Assembly (NCBI GenBank): GCA_964034945.1
Contig: OZ035960.1
Location: 102,540,733 to 102,604,732 of the forward strand
DNA: 64,000 bases
From: Chrysopilus asiliformis
Taxonomy: Eukaryota; Arthropoda; Insecta; Diptera; Rhagionidae
Direction: 5' to 3'
In this document: positions 43,326 through 53,859 of the stretch, piece by piece
Position numbering within the stretch: position 1 is the first letter of the stretch
Layout: every line of letters starts with the position of its first letter
Position numbers and translations under genes: made by a program
The notes under the pieces: model-generated
What the model was told of the DNA's origin: nothing
The model's input: only the letters and a program-made list of their open reading frames with translations
Databases searched by the model: none

Positions 43326-43806
43326 CAGGGTATTCACAGTCCTCTTTTAATTTTCGGTATTCGGTGTTTTCGGTAATATTAAAAGACTGAAAATATTCTG
43401 CTGTGAACATCCCACAGCACAGATTTGAGAACAGCGCTTTTATTGGATACGTGACCAAATCATGAACTGCGAATTTGATTGTAAAATATGTCACATACCT
43501 TTAAATCCATGTTTTGAATTTCTATTGTGGCAACGGCTATCAAAATTGAAAAAAATTGCAGTCCAATGAGATAACCAGCGAGAAAATTTGACAACTAAAA
43601 ACATTACTAGCGCCACTCGCGGTTGATTCTTGATACCGAATAACCGGGCCGGAAAACACGACTCAAGGCATGTCTACAATTACCGAATCCGGTAATTCAT
43701 TTTTTACATGAACCAAGTTACCGTCTCGGTAAAAATCTGTTAAATTTGACTGAATTACCGAGCGGTAAATTTACTCGCAATTTAAAAGAGGACTGTGAAT
43801 ACCCTG
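43326..43806. mobile_element. Element with 25-bp perfect TIRs, CAGGGTATTC
   Basis: Both ends begin CAGGGTATTCACAGTCCTCT and extend to 25 bp without a mismatch. The form resembles hAT termini, but the 8-bp flanks (TTTACAGT and ATGAATAG) do not match, so it may derive from recombination between copies. Inside are TTACCG(A/T)..CGGTAA boxes. An open frame spans the left end but shows no transposase motif. Confidence 0.7.
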
Positions 43807-44203
43807 ATGAATAGTTTAATAATAAAGTTAGAGTTTTATAAATTGGAAAGTAATGTGTGGCGATTGGGAGATAAGAACAGAATCGGGCGAGGGGGCGGGT
43901 CGGGTCATCGATCATCCGGCCTGTAACACCCGACCTTGTCCACTTTGAACGAATATTAGAAGAACTTCTAGTTGTCATAGAGATCTGCGGTTTCTGGCCT
44001 TCTGTGGGGAAATTAGTGTGTAATAAGAAAAGGGAACAAAAAATTCATTTTTTTCGAGCCTTTTTTTGGGGTTTTTTTCTATTTTTTCGGGCTTTTTTTT
44101 TATTTTTTCGGGCCGATGGATTTTACGATCTACACGGCCAATTAACGTCACAGATTTGTGAAATGATGAAACTAAAAATTAAGAAACTTTCCCCACCATT
44201 TAG

Positions 44204-44368
44204 GATGCTAAAGGCATATTATTAGAAAGACCTTATCTTCGAAGTCCATATCAAACAAAAGGGACCACAAAAGTTGTTAATTATCGTCCGATACCACCTT
44301 CTATTGACGGTTATTGCTTGGCATTCACTGCTCCCGAAACGGCCATGATGCCTGCGATTCGAAGTTAG
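44204..44368 (+). CDS. Possible terminal coding exon, product unrecognised
   Basis: A CCCCACCATTTAG acceptor precedes 54 codons ending at TAG 44366-44368. They read DAKGILLERPYLRSPYQTKG, further residues including NYRPIPPSIDGYC, and end TAPETAMMPAIRS. AATAAA lies immediately after (44370-44375). G+C is higher than around it. The peptide is not low-complexity but I do not recognise it. Phase 0 entry would fit several donors. It could belong with the exons at 13.9-31.9 kb or with a gene not otherwise visible. Confidence 0.35.
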   Translation, partial: DAKGILLERPYLRSPYQTKGTTKVVNYRPIPPSIDGYCLAFTAPETAMMPAIRS

Positions 44369-44679
44369 TAATAAACATGAGTTTTTCCGGGCCCGATGGG
44401 TAGGTACTTTTAACATAACATTTTCTGGGTTAGGTTTTATACAAGCAGTACTTTTTTATGCATCGTAAATTTATCACCAAATAGAAACCCAGGGCAAATC
44501 TGCTTTTTCTAGGATTTAGAGCTCTCGAAAATGTTTTGAGTACAGAAATGTATTTTCTGGTTTTCTATTTGACAAGAAATCTACGATGTTTGAAACAGTC
44601 CTACTCCACCGTAAATGGAAAACATAAGAAAAACTATAATAAAATCGTCTATATGATGACAGACAAAATGTTTATTTTT

Positions 44680-45298
44680 AAAAAATCCATTTGTATAGGG
44701 CAGGGGGAAAGGAGTGGTGTGATTACACTTTCATGTATGGAACGGTTATGTAAAAACATATTCTAAACACATTTCATCTTTATAAATTTTCCGATACGAT
44801 GCACGGTACACAAGAAAACAGGAAAAAAATATTCCATTTGTATGGTAGAGGGGGGAAGCAGTGGTCCGATTGGATTTTGATGTATGGATAATTTATGTAA
44901 AATCATATTCTAAACACATTTTACCTTAATAAAATTTTCAATATAACTTACCGTTTTCGAGAAAATTGCATAAAACTGTTTCGTTGATATAGGGTAGTCC
45001 GATTTTGCCCGTTCAAGAACTTGTGCTACCCATTTACAAGAACCGTAACTGAACTAAATTGCAAGTCTGTAGCTCAATTTTTTTCGAAAGTTATGGTGTT
45101 CACGGAAGGACAGAAGGACGGACGGACAGACAGACGGACAGACAGACAAACAGACGGATGGACGGACAAGCGGAAATCCAAATCTTTTGTCATCCCCAAC
45201 ACACCCTGGTGTAGTTCATTTTTGTGTCCGATGATTGGTTCGATGCGTTACAAACGGTATACTAAATTTAATATACTTCTATATGATATATCATATAG
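44680..45298 (+). repeat. Dispersed repeat family A, copy 5 (most complete)
   Basis: Two tandem modules (CATTTGTATGG, GGATTTTGATGTATGG, TTCTAAACACATTT) are followed by the CGTTCAAGAACTTGTGCTAC piece, a GACGGACGGACAGACAGACG run, CATCCCCAACACACCCTGGT, GATTGGTTCGATGCGTTACA and AACGGTATACTAAATTTAAT. It ends in the palindrome ATATGATATATCATAT. This is the best reference for the family. Confidence 0.85.
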
Positions 45299-45907
45299 AG
45301 TATGAAAAAAAATCAACATTCCTGTGACTAATTTAGTTCGTACGATATTTCAAAAATTGCATAACATGTATTTTATTACGATTTTTTTTACATAAAGTTC
45401 AATTCTTTAAACCACCCCCTAAAAATTATCATTATAAAGGTTATAAAAAACTATTCATTTTTATCGTTTACGAACCTAAAGTTCAAAACTTCCCATTTAG
45501 CAAAATTAAAACGACGAAAATGTTGTGATAAAAATATTTTTTCATACTTTCTCAGCTATAAAGATTGTTTTTTTTTTTTATTTTTTTGTTTTGACTTTTG
45601 TAAATGGCATATTCTGTGACCAGAACGATTTAGCAGCGAATCCCAAGTTGAAAATTATGCTCTGTGTTATCTTGGTTTTACTTTTATAGATATGTGAACC
45701 AGATATGGTTGTGCTTGTTTTTTTTATTGTTTTTTTCTTGCAAAAATTCTAACAGTTTGGTTGGTGTACTTTTATATCGATCGACGCCCAGAATATTAAT
45801 GAAGGACCAAAGAAATAAAAGGAGTTCTGCAAGATTAATGCGATGGATAAACATTATCATCAAATTCAAGGATTTTGTGCTATTTTAATGCAAAACATTT
45901 ATCTAAA

Positions 45908-45985
45908 ATGTCGGCGGATCTAACGAAATTAATTAATCAGCGATTTAAACTTAAAATAAATGAAGAATTCGATTTTTATCACATT
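45908..45985 (+). CDS. Possible first coding exon, product unrecognised
   Basis: ATG 45908 has AAA before it and opens 26 codons (MSADLTKLINQRFKLKIN, then EEFDFYHI) ending in phase 0 at a strong GTGAGTAGG donor. Unspliced, the frame would continue 29 more codons. No partner exon was found downstream in the window, but long introns are usual here. Coding identity is an inference from start context, donor and residue mix. Confidence 0.35.
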
Positions 45986-45989
45986 GTGA

Positions 45990-47160
45990 GTAGGCGGACA
46001 AACAATCGTAATTTTAATGTTAAACAAACATTAACGAAAAAAAAACAACAATTTCCGAAACTCAGTCAATCATAAACCAATCCCATTTGATGTGTTTTAA
46101 TGACACAAAATAAGAAAATTTTTCCGAATTTCATTTCTAAAACTAACAAATTCAAACTCCATTGTGTATAAAAAAAATTTGCCGGCATTAATCGATTGCG
46201 TCTTACTACTGTCAAGAACCTAACAAAATTTCAACGATAAAAAAATACTAAAATGATTCTATTTGAAATAAGAAAAAAATGTGCAAATATATTAAGAAAC
46301 CGGTCGAATGAACGAGCCCGTGTTTTTCTTAGCCTAATGTCTTGTTCTTCTGACTAAGAAAACATTCCCAATCGACTGCAATGTGGTCAAAGAAAACGAA
46401 AAATTTCACTGCGCAATTTTTGAACCTAGAATGAAGCTTAAATTACCATCCGAATTTGCCAATCGATTGTTGTGGCTATATTTTTATACCCCCGTTTCAC
46501 CCCCAACCATTTATTGTTTGTATTCGTGTTTAGAAACATAAATATTTTTTATCGAGTGAGTCTCTGAGCATAATATACGCGCCAGATGGAATTGAATCAT
46601 TAAACAGATCAAACTTTGCCTCCTTACGATGATGTAATCGCGTCAAAATATTCAGAGAAAATTTTAATTTTTTTTTTCGTGAAAGTCATGTGGAAGCTGC
46701 TCTAAGAACAACTCAACAGAATTAAGATACATTTTCACCCTTGCACGAGAGTAAAAATTGAATTTCTCACATTTTACTGGAGACAATTTTACGTTGTTGA
46801 GTCTGCGAATGTGTTTATAGTGTAAATAAAAAAATTTATTTGCAAAATATTTTTTTACAAAAAAACACCGACAGATGTTCTGTTTGTTTTTACTGTTCAC
46901 AGCAGTGCATAACAAAATATTTGATGTGAACAGCACATTACTTTCTTATACTAAATCTACGTTTATGCACAGTTTACACTATAACCCGACGAATAAAATT
47001 TTAGTTCTTCCGACCATTCTGAACTGTGCTTCGGCATTAACGGGTTTTTCCCTAAGCCCTGGCTGAAAGTAGAAAAAAACATGAATTTTTATTTAAGAAA
47101 AAAAACATGAAATATGTAAAAGCAAAAATGTAGAGAAATTTAATATATTTAGTTCTCCCT
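45990..47160. other. Spacer; one short repeat
   Basis: No exon is supported. CTGTGCTTCGGCATTA, then CCTAAGC(C/T)C(C)TGGC, at 47024-47061 recurs at 61686-61724, the end of an otherwise undefined repeat. Confidence 0.4.
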
Positions 47161-47164
47161 TTAA

Positions 47165-47386
47165 CACGTTCGTGACATCGTGTACCACTGGTGGTACATG
47201 TACAGTTTTTTAAAACCGCGCGAGTAAATAGTGCGGTAGTTTTTTTGTGGACGTAAATTTTTATTTCTAAATTATCAAGAAATATATCAGTGCGAAGTCC
47301 AAATCCACCCACCCACCCACCAGTCCACCCGTGGTACACGATGTCCAAATGTAAAAAAAGTTAAAAAAGCAAATGTTACGAACGTG
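47165..47386. mobile_element. piggyBac-like MITE, CACGTTCGTGAC ends
   Basis: CACGTTCGTGAC and GTTACGAACGTG are flanked by TTAA on both sides (47161-47164 and 47387-47390). Inside, CATCGTGTACCAC/GGTGGTACA near the left and GTGGTACACGATG near the right form a second inverted repeat, and a CCACCCACCCACCCACC run lies near 47310. The GGTGGTAC motif links it to 22774-22977. Confidence 0.85.
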
Positions 47387-47586
47387 TTAATCGTTTTTGC
47401 GAAAAACTGTTAGTTTGCAAGCATTTCGCAGAAATCTAACTTTTTACCTATTAATGATAATATCTCAATAACGGTAAAAGATAACGGATAATAGTGAAAT
47501 ACCAAATTGTGGCAAATATCTACAATTCTTCTCATACAACGAATCGACTGAAACTTATTAGTTTTCGACAGAATCGCAAAAAACTG

Positions 47587-47672
47587 GTGGCCTATTATGG
47601 AATACGACCGTAATCGTAACGAACAGGCATTTCCCGATCGTTACGACTACGATCGTATTCCATAATAAGCCC
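47587..47672. mobile_element. 86-bp foldback MITE, CTG target duplication
   Basis: Arms GCCTATTATGGAATACG and CGTATTCCATAATAAGC form a near-complete hairpin. CTG flanks both sides. The empty site in family K copy 1 reads AAAAACTGATTTTTT (27763-27765 holds the single CTG), confirming a 3-bp duplication. Confidence 0.85.
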
Positions 47673-47801
47673 CTGATTTTCTTGAAATAACGGTATATCT
47701 TGAAACCGGTTTAATATATCGAGTTCTAGTAAAAGAGAAACATGTGAGAAATTTTACTATCTTCAACTTTTGTCATACATAGAACTATTGAAAACGTCTT
47801 A

Positions 47802-48029
47802 GGCACTTGGCACACCGAATGCGAATTCGCACCGCATTGCGAAAAAGTTCAAGTTTACCACGCGATCTTATGTCGTATGTCATCTACATGAGCTCTAATT
47901 TTGCAGAGACCGCATTGTTGCGTAATACAAAATTAGAGCTCATGCAGATGACATATGATATAAAATCGCGTGGTAAACCTGAACTTTTTCGCAATGCGGT
48001 GCGAATTCACATTCGGTGTGCCAAGTGCC
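47802..48029. mobile_element. 228-bp foldback MITE, TTA target duplication
   Basis: The ends GGCACTTGGCACACCGAATG and its inverse begin arms of about 100 bp (47802-47903 and 47928-48029) that pair almost completely around a 24-nt loop. TTA flanks both sides (47799-47801 and 48030-48032). The empty site is the TTA at 27887-27889. Confidence 0.9.
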
Positions 48030-48054
48030 TTAGAGTAAAAGACGCGAAATCTTA

Positions 48055-48199
48055 AGCCCAAATCAGACTAACGATTGCGATTACGATTGGACTTCCTCGA
48101 CCACTGAATCAAAGTTTTCATTTTCCGATCGTTAAAAGCTTTGATCTCATTTGTCAAAAAGCTCCAATCGTTATCGCAATCGTTAGTCTGAATTGGGCT
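48055..48199. mobile_element. MITE family H, copy 2
   Basis: AGCCCAAATCAGACTAACGA and the inverse ending TTGGGCT, 145 bp, flanked by TTA (48052-48054 and 48200-48202). Contains AAGCTTTGATCTCATTTGTC as in copy 1. Confidence 0.85.
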
Positions 48200-48431
48200 T
48201 TAGAGTAAATAGCAAAAAACGAAACTGCGATTTTTAAAAAGACACCAATTTTGAGTAACTCCAATTAGCGGATTTCCACCAAAATTTGATAGAATTCTCC
48301 CATTCCAGGACCAAACATACTTGGCTCTAGTTCTAGTAGTTCTTGAGAAATCTTTTACAGAAACTGGCAGACTAACAGACAGAAAGACATTTTGCTCCAA
48401 TCGACTCAGAAGTGCTCGAGAAATCTTTTTA

Positions 48432-48577
48432 AGCTCAATTCAGACTAACGATTGCAATTACGATTGGACTTCCTCCACCACTGAGATCAAAGTTTTCATT
48501 TTCCGGTCGTTGAAAGTTTTGATCTCATTGATCGAGAAGCTTTAATCGTAATCGCAATCGTTAGTCTGAATTAGGCC
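48432..48577. mobile_element. MITE family H, copy 3
   Basis: AGCTCAATTCAGACTAACGA and the inverse ending CTGAATTAGGCC, 146 bp, flanked by TTA (48429-48431 and 48578-48580). Confidence 0.85.
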
Positions 48578-48930
48578 TTAGACAAAATTAAGAGGTCGAA
48601 ATTTTTCATGAATACAATACGTTATTATACTTCGTATAAGAAAGTAATTGATGCTTGTCGTAAACAAAAATATTAAGCTTTCCTGCAGTGAAAGGAATGA
48701 CACCAAAGTCTTTAAATCAGCAATCGTGTGTTAAGAGAGACGCTTTTTCTTAACAGAAAGTGTATTATTTTGTACAAGGGATACTTATCAGCAGCTTCTG
48801 CCCAGCATGATTTTTTTTAACTCCTTGAGAACTTTTTTAACACGTTAACTGCCACAATGGAAGTGAAAAAGTCGGGTCCCAGAGGACAGTATAATTTTTC
48901 CTGAGACACATTTAGTTGTATGTGTAGATA

Positions 48931-49223
48931 CACTCAGAAAAATCGAGTAAAAGTTGTTGATTTGCCTACGACGTAGTTGGCTTCCTGCAGAAAAAATTTA
49001 ACCTATGCTAGACTCGCGTTTATCTGCGTTAGGAAAAGTACAAATGTGTCAACCTGTGGCGGGAGAAATTCGCAAAATAAACCTGCAGCAAGTAAAGTGG
49101 GGTGTAAGGACCTGCACGGGTTAGATATTTCGAAGATGTATGGATAACTCTGTCTGCCTACTACAGATCAGAGTTGACTTGTCAAAAAGTTGACTTGGAT
49201 CAGGTTTATTATTTCTCTGAGTG
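48931..49223. mobile_element. MITE with CACTCAGAAAAAT ends
   Basis: CACTCAGAAAAAT and ATTTCTCTGAGTG pair with one mismatch. TA precedes and CA follows. A similar terminus bounds 62013-62284. A TTAACACGTTAACTGCC piggyBac-like single end lies just upstream at 48836-48852. Confidence 0.55.
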
Positions 49224-49592
49224 CAATTTCCACCTCGAACCATATAAATCCGATAATCGTCCAAACATTATAAAAAACACGTCTTTACTAATCGTTTCTT
49301 TATTATTATTTTTTTAAACTTAATAAATTTTCTAACGTTTTGACCTTAATTGAGCTCAATAAATCATATTAAATGAACACCTTGAGATTACATAAAATTA
49401 AATTGAAAATAGAATTTAATGACAATATACATAGAAGTAAGAAAAACAGAAGAACTTGAAATGCATTTTAAAATTTAAAATGTTTTTTTTCCACGGACTG
49501 AAAATAAGTTTCTACATGTAAGATAAATACACTTATTCGAGTAAAATGATTTCATATCCAGTAAAATTAAATGCACAAAGTATAAAAACATA

Positions 49593-49874
49593 ATGTCATC
49601 ATTTAAATGCACACTTCTTAATTTATTTTCAAACCGAAAGAATTCGAAACTGCAGACTCACAAAGAGTCAAGGATGGTTCATATGGGAAATTCAGTTGGA
49701 CAAAAATATTTTTCAAGTACGAGCGAACATTTCAAATGTACAACAAAGAAACAAACAGCAGAACCATCACTTTTGCCAATTCATGAACGAATTCCATTCA
49801 AATCTCTAAATATGTATGAAAATAGTAATTTCATACATGATGCAGTTTCCATTGAAAATCATAAACTTTTTTAG
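49593..49874 (+). CDS. Short ORF of unknown status, 93 codons
   Basis: ATG 49593 (ATA before it) leads to a TAG at 49872-49874. The peptide is mixed in composition (MSSFKCTLLNLFSNRKNSKL at the start) and is not repeat-derived, but it shows no domain, signal peptide or membrane segment that I can identify. It could be chance in A+T-rich DNA. Confidence 0.2.
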   Translation: MSSFKCTLLNLFSNRKNSKLQTHKESRMVHMGNSVGQKYFSSTSEHFKCTTKKQTAEPSLLPIHERIPFKSLNMYENSNFIHDAVSIENHKLF

Positions 49875-50341
49875 TTGACAACAGCATAATTGGCGATGCT
49901 TGCGATCAATATAAAAAATAGAATGCATCAAGCCTTACGTTGTCACTGACCTAATGCTATTATTGTGTAGAATAAAAGGTATTCTTTCTCTGGTACAAAT
50001 GACTGTTTTTAAGAATCGTATTTAGGTTAATTGACATTGTAGATATAGCATTTGTTTCTCTTATAAGTGTCAAACAACAAAAAGGATGTGTGCACATATT
50101 CGAAGCTCTTTGTTTGAAAGCAAAAATCATACTTGACTGGAAGGAGATTGTATAACAAATGGGTTAAAAATAAATCCACTTCCTTTTGAAAATTTCTATT
50201 TTTACCAGAAGTGCATCTTTTCGTTGGGCACATCAGTTCTTTGGGGTCTGTAGGTGCGATTTTAGAAATTGTAAGAAATACTGGGACTTTTTTTTTTTCT
50301 TAGGAAAAAAAACCTTTGCCTGATTTAAAGTTTTGTGATTT

Positions 50342-50790
50342 CTTAACACGTTGACTGCCCAATCAATTTAGCAAATGCCAATACATTTTCTTTGTGATTT
50401 GTGCTGTTTTCAACATATAGTTATATGCTTTTTGCAAGCCATGACCCCCAGGCAAACATCACTTGCTATCATATACGATCAACATGGCCCCCAGGGCAGC
50501 ATCACTAAGCGATTATTGGTTGTGGCCAAAAAAATATTTAAAGTATAAACACATTGACTGCCATGGCTATCACATAATTGATAGCCAATCAAGTTTGAAT
50601 AATTCTTTGACCACCATCAATAATCGCTTAAGTCGAACTTAAATATGAGCTGTCTTTGAACCTGCAAAAAGAATATTTTTGCTTCACGTGAATATCGACT
50701 TAAGACATTATTGCTTGTGGCCACCGATTTTATCAAAAAATGAATAAAACTTTTTGGAAATTTGAAACTTTTTGAGATTTTTAGACCTCG
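50342..50790. repeat. Degenerate piggyBac-like sequence
   Basis: A TTAACACGTTGACTGCCCA end at 50344 has no inverse partner. Nearby are a duplicated CC(C)CCAGG(C/G)..CATCACT segment (50440-50510) and AACACATTGACTGCCATGG (50547). Probably an eroded copy of the TTAACACGTT family. Confidence 0.4.
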
Positions 50791-50819
50791 TAAACACTGT
50801 ATTCAAATTCATTCACTCG

Positions 50820-51000
50820 TTAATAAGATACGGGGCGAGGGGGGGGGGGGGGGCAGGGGGGTTTCTGGTTAAATAATGCACATCCAAGAACCTGACCAGC
50901 AAAATCAGATTCAAATCAGTGCAATGGTTTTCGAGTCCATCCCGAAAACACGCACAACCAAACAAGTTTCGGTGTAAGATATCGAAACCTCTAGTTAAAA
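50820..51000 (+). repeat. Fragment with G-run and retroelement-tail motif
   Basis: A run of about 18 G interrupted once (50833-50852) is followed by CAAATCAGTGCAATGGTTTT and ACACGCACAACCA, similar to the tails at 6530 and 14860. Confidence 0.35.
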
Positions 51001-51509
51001 AAAATTAAATCGGCAAAGGAAAAACCTTACAAATGTCCGAAAAGTCATTTGAAGCACCTGTTCCAGAAATTTAAAAATTTAAAAAGTCAAGGATTTCAAA
51101 CTTCCAAAAATGAAAATCTTTTTTTTTTAAATTGTTAAAGATTTCTTTATTAATTTACATTTTTTTAAAAGTTTTAGAAGTTCATAAATTACTTTCCTCC
51201 TACATCACATGAGTCTGCTGACCGAACAAATGCCCAAGTACTGACATTTTCACTGACGAGGGTATCTCGAGTGGAATTTTAATAAATCTTGGTTTTCCTT
51301 TCACTAATCTTAATAAATTTTGCTTAATCACTGTGGATTTTAGATAATGGTTGGTATTTTAGATAACGGTTCGGTGAAAGCTATCAACAAAATAATTTTT
51401 AAACCAAAAATGTGTTTTTTTTCCATCAACTTTTTTGAAAAATGTGGCATTAGTATTAAAAACTTTTGTGGAAAATTCAGTTATGCTTCTTAAGAGATTT
51501 CAATATTTT

Positions 51510-52063
51510 TTATACCCGTATGGTGAAACCAAAGGGTATATTAACTTTGCCTTACCGTTTGTAACGCCAAGATCCCGTCATCACACACAAAAATGAATTA
51601 CACCAATGTGTTTAGAATGATAAAAATAATTAATTTCTGCATGTCCGTCCGTCCGTCTGTCTGTCCGTCCGTCTGTCTGTGGCGCGGATTGCGGGCGCAC
51701 GGATTGAGCTAGAGACTTGAAATTTTGCGCAGATTCGTTTTTCGTAAAATGCGAGGCTAAGTTCGTTAATGAGCAAAAATGGACCATTAGGGGGTGTACC
51801 CCCCATACGAATGAAAAGTTTTTTTCTGAATATCTCAAAAACGGTGAATTTTATCAAAAAAGTCCAAGAACAAAAGTTGTTTAGGACATGATTCTACATT
51901 AAAGTTCCATACATCAAAATCCAATTGGAACAAGTTTTAAAAAAATCTTATTGGAAAGTTTGACTTCAAAGTGGAATTTTGATACAACTGTTTGCCGTTC
52001 ACTTAAATCACCATACGGGTTTTCAATAATTGCCAGATTGGCAATTATAGTTTTGTTATGTTT
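51510..52063 (-). repeat. Dispersed repeat family B, copy 2
   Basis: Inverted relative to 10757-11309: CCCGTATGGTGAAACC (51515) to ATCACCATACGGG (52019), a CGTCCGTCTGTCTGTCCG run, GCGCGGATTGCGGGCGCACG, and the CCAGATTGGCAATTATAG flank. Confidence 0.8.
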
Positions 52064-52067
52064 ACTT

Positions 52068-53035
52068 TCTTCTATAGAGGGAAAGTATTGAATTCATGAC
52101 GGAGACCGACTCGAGAACGGGGGCAGATAGAAAATTTCTGATCAGTACGAAATCCGTTTCAGGCAAAATTATGAGGATGTCCGTGCATCTGTCTGTCGGT
52201 CTGTCCGTTTTACGTATCTTAAATAACTCGAGAACGGGTTGACCTAGCGACTTCAAATTTTTTGTAAATAGGGTTAACAAAAATTGTGGTTTTCTTTGAA
52301 GTTTTGGAAAAGTAACGGTAACTATTACGAGTACCTCTCATACAATTTTTTTTGAAAAAATATCGTTTTTTGAAAATTTTTCGAAACCTATGCGCTTTTG
52401 GGGGAAAAAAGAATTTAAAAAAATTTAAAGGATATAAAATTTTCTACATTTTCTGCTTTAAGGGGTTTTTTTTTGTATCTAACGGTTCTCAAGATATTTG
52501 AAAAAAAAAATCAGTTGTTTGAAAATCTCTTGAAGTTCACTTCTATGAAAAAATTGGTATAACCAAATTTATAGGAAATAAAATTTTCTATATCTTCTGC
52601 TTTAACGGTTTATACCAGGGTTGTAAAAATCTAGCAATTTTTTTTAAAAAAAGCCCAACCCACTGGGTTTTATCAGTTTTTTTTTTTGGTTTTTAATGGT
52701 GTTTCAGCGCAATTTTTTTGGGTGGGGTTTTAAAAAAAACCCGGCGGGTTTTTTTGGGCTAGAGAAAATAATAACAACCCTGGTTTATACGTATCTCTAA
52801 CGGTTCTCACCATATTTCAAAGCAATTGAGTTTTTTGAAGATTTCTCGATTTTTTTGAAAATTGTTCGAAAACTATGCGCTATTATGAAAAAATGCATAT
52901 AACCTGATTCAGAGGAAATAAAATTTCCTGCATTTTTCCCTTTAACGGATGTTACGTATCTTTAACGGTTCTCAAGATATTAGAAAAAATATTTTTTTAC
53001 ATATTTTTTCCGAAACAAATTTTTTAAGAGGACAG
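52068..53035 (-). repeat. Dispersed repeat family F, copy 2, plus tandem tail modules
   Basis: Begins ACTTTCTTCTATAGAGGGAA, then GACGGAGACCGACTCGAGAA, a GTCTGTCGGTCTGTCC run and CTTCAAATTTTTTGTAAATAG. From about 52330 three to four tandem modules repeat ACGTATCT(T/C)TAACGGTTCTC with GAAATAAAATTT(T/C)CT. An hAT MITE (52616-52782) interrupts the third. Confidence 0.7.
52616..52782. mobile_element. hAT-like MITE, CAGGGTTG ends, copy 2
   Basis: CAGGGTTGTAAAAATC start and ATAATAACAACCCTG end, 167 bp. Perfect 8-bp duplications GTTTATAC at 52608-52615 and 52783-52790. Interior of A/T runs plus GCCCAACCCACTGGG and CCCGGCGGG. Same family as 12043-12183. Confidence 0.9.
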
Positions 53036-53039
53036 TTTT

Positions 53040-53855
53040 GTGTTGATTACAACTGATATTTTTTTGACACTAATTTTGAAACAGTGTTTCTTACTTGAAA
53101 TATATTTTATTGTCCACAGGAATATCATTTTTGTGATCCTTCAAGTTAATGTTGCGATTTATTTTCCCATTATTATAAGAATTTTCATTGTTACAAAAAA
53201 CTTCACCTGTCTGAAAACTTGAAGTTTGCATAGATTTTAAATCCTGGTATTAAGAATTTGCTCTTGAAATCGTTTTTGTTGAAAACCGTAAAGCTTTAAG
53301 TATACCCACCAAAAGGAATATAACCGGATGCCACAACTCAAGAAAGGATATCTTTTGATGCATTCCGAAATAAAAACCTTCACTTTTGTTTGACTTTGAT
53401 TTTTATCCATTTCTCGCTTTTAAATTGGATTTTGTATGTTGAATGAGGCTCACGTTCTCATTTTTAAACATTTTTTTTTCACTGTTTACGCCCACAAGCA
53501 TCGCGAAGAAAGAGTTGTTAAAATTGCGTTCTACTTGAGGATAAACATCATATTTAAATATTCAGAGAAAGGATGAGTTTTATACCAAGTGATGGAAAAA
53601 TGTTTTCTAACGGAATCAAGGACACACATTTTATGGAAATACAATGGAAATTTCGAATCTTGGTGGTTAGGGACAATGACTGAATCAGAAAGTATCAAGG
53701 ATTTTTATTGACCCAAATTCAGAGAAAAATTAGTATTCAAATAATATTTTCTACATCAACCGTGGAGACTCATAATCTTCTTATTGTTGAAAAAAGGGAA
53801 AAATATATCAGTTGTGATCAACATAAAACTTTCCTCTGGAATATTTAGTTTTGGA
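53040..53855. other. No gene recognised
   Basis: A+T-rich spacer without supported features. Confidence 0.4.
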
Positions 53856-53859
53856 AAAA

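Larger units (their letters stand above)
47400..48330 (+). repeat. Dispersed repeat family K, copy 2, with nested transposons
   Basis: Matches 27600-28000 once the inserted elements at 47587, 47802 and 48055 are removed. A fourth MITE, at 48432, lies just past the alignable part. Confidence 0.7.

Noticed and set aside
43078..43494. 138-codon minus-strand frame
   Set aside because: It overlaps the end of the CAGGGTATTC element and shows no domain or codon bias.
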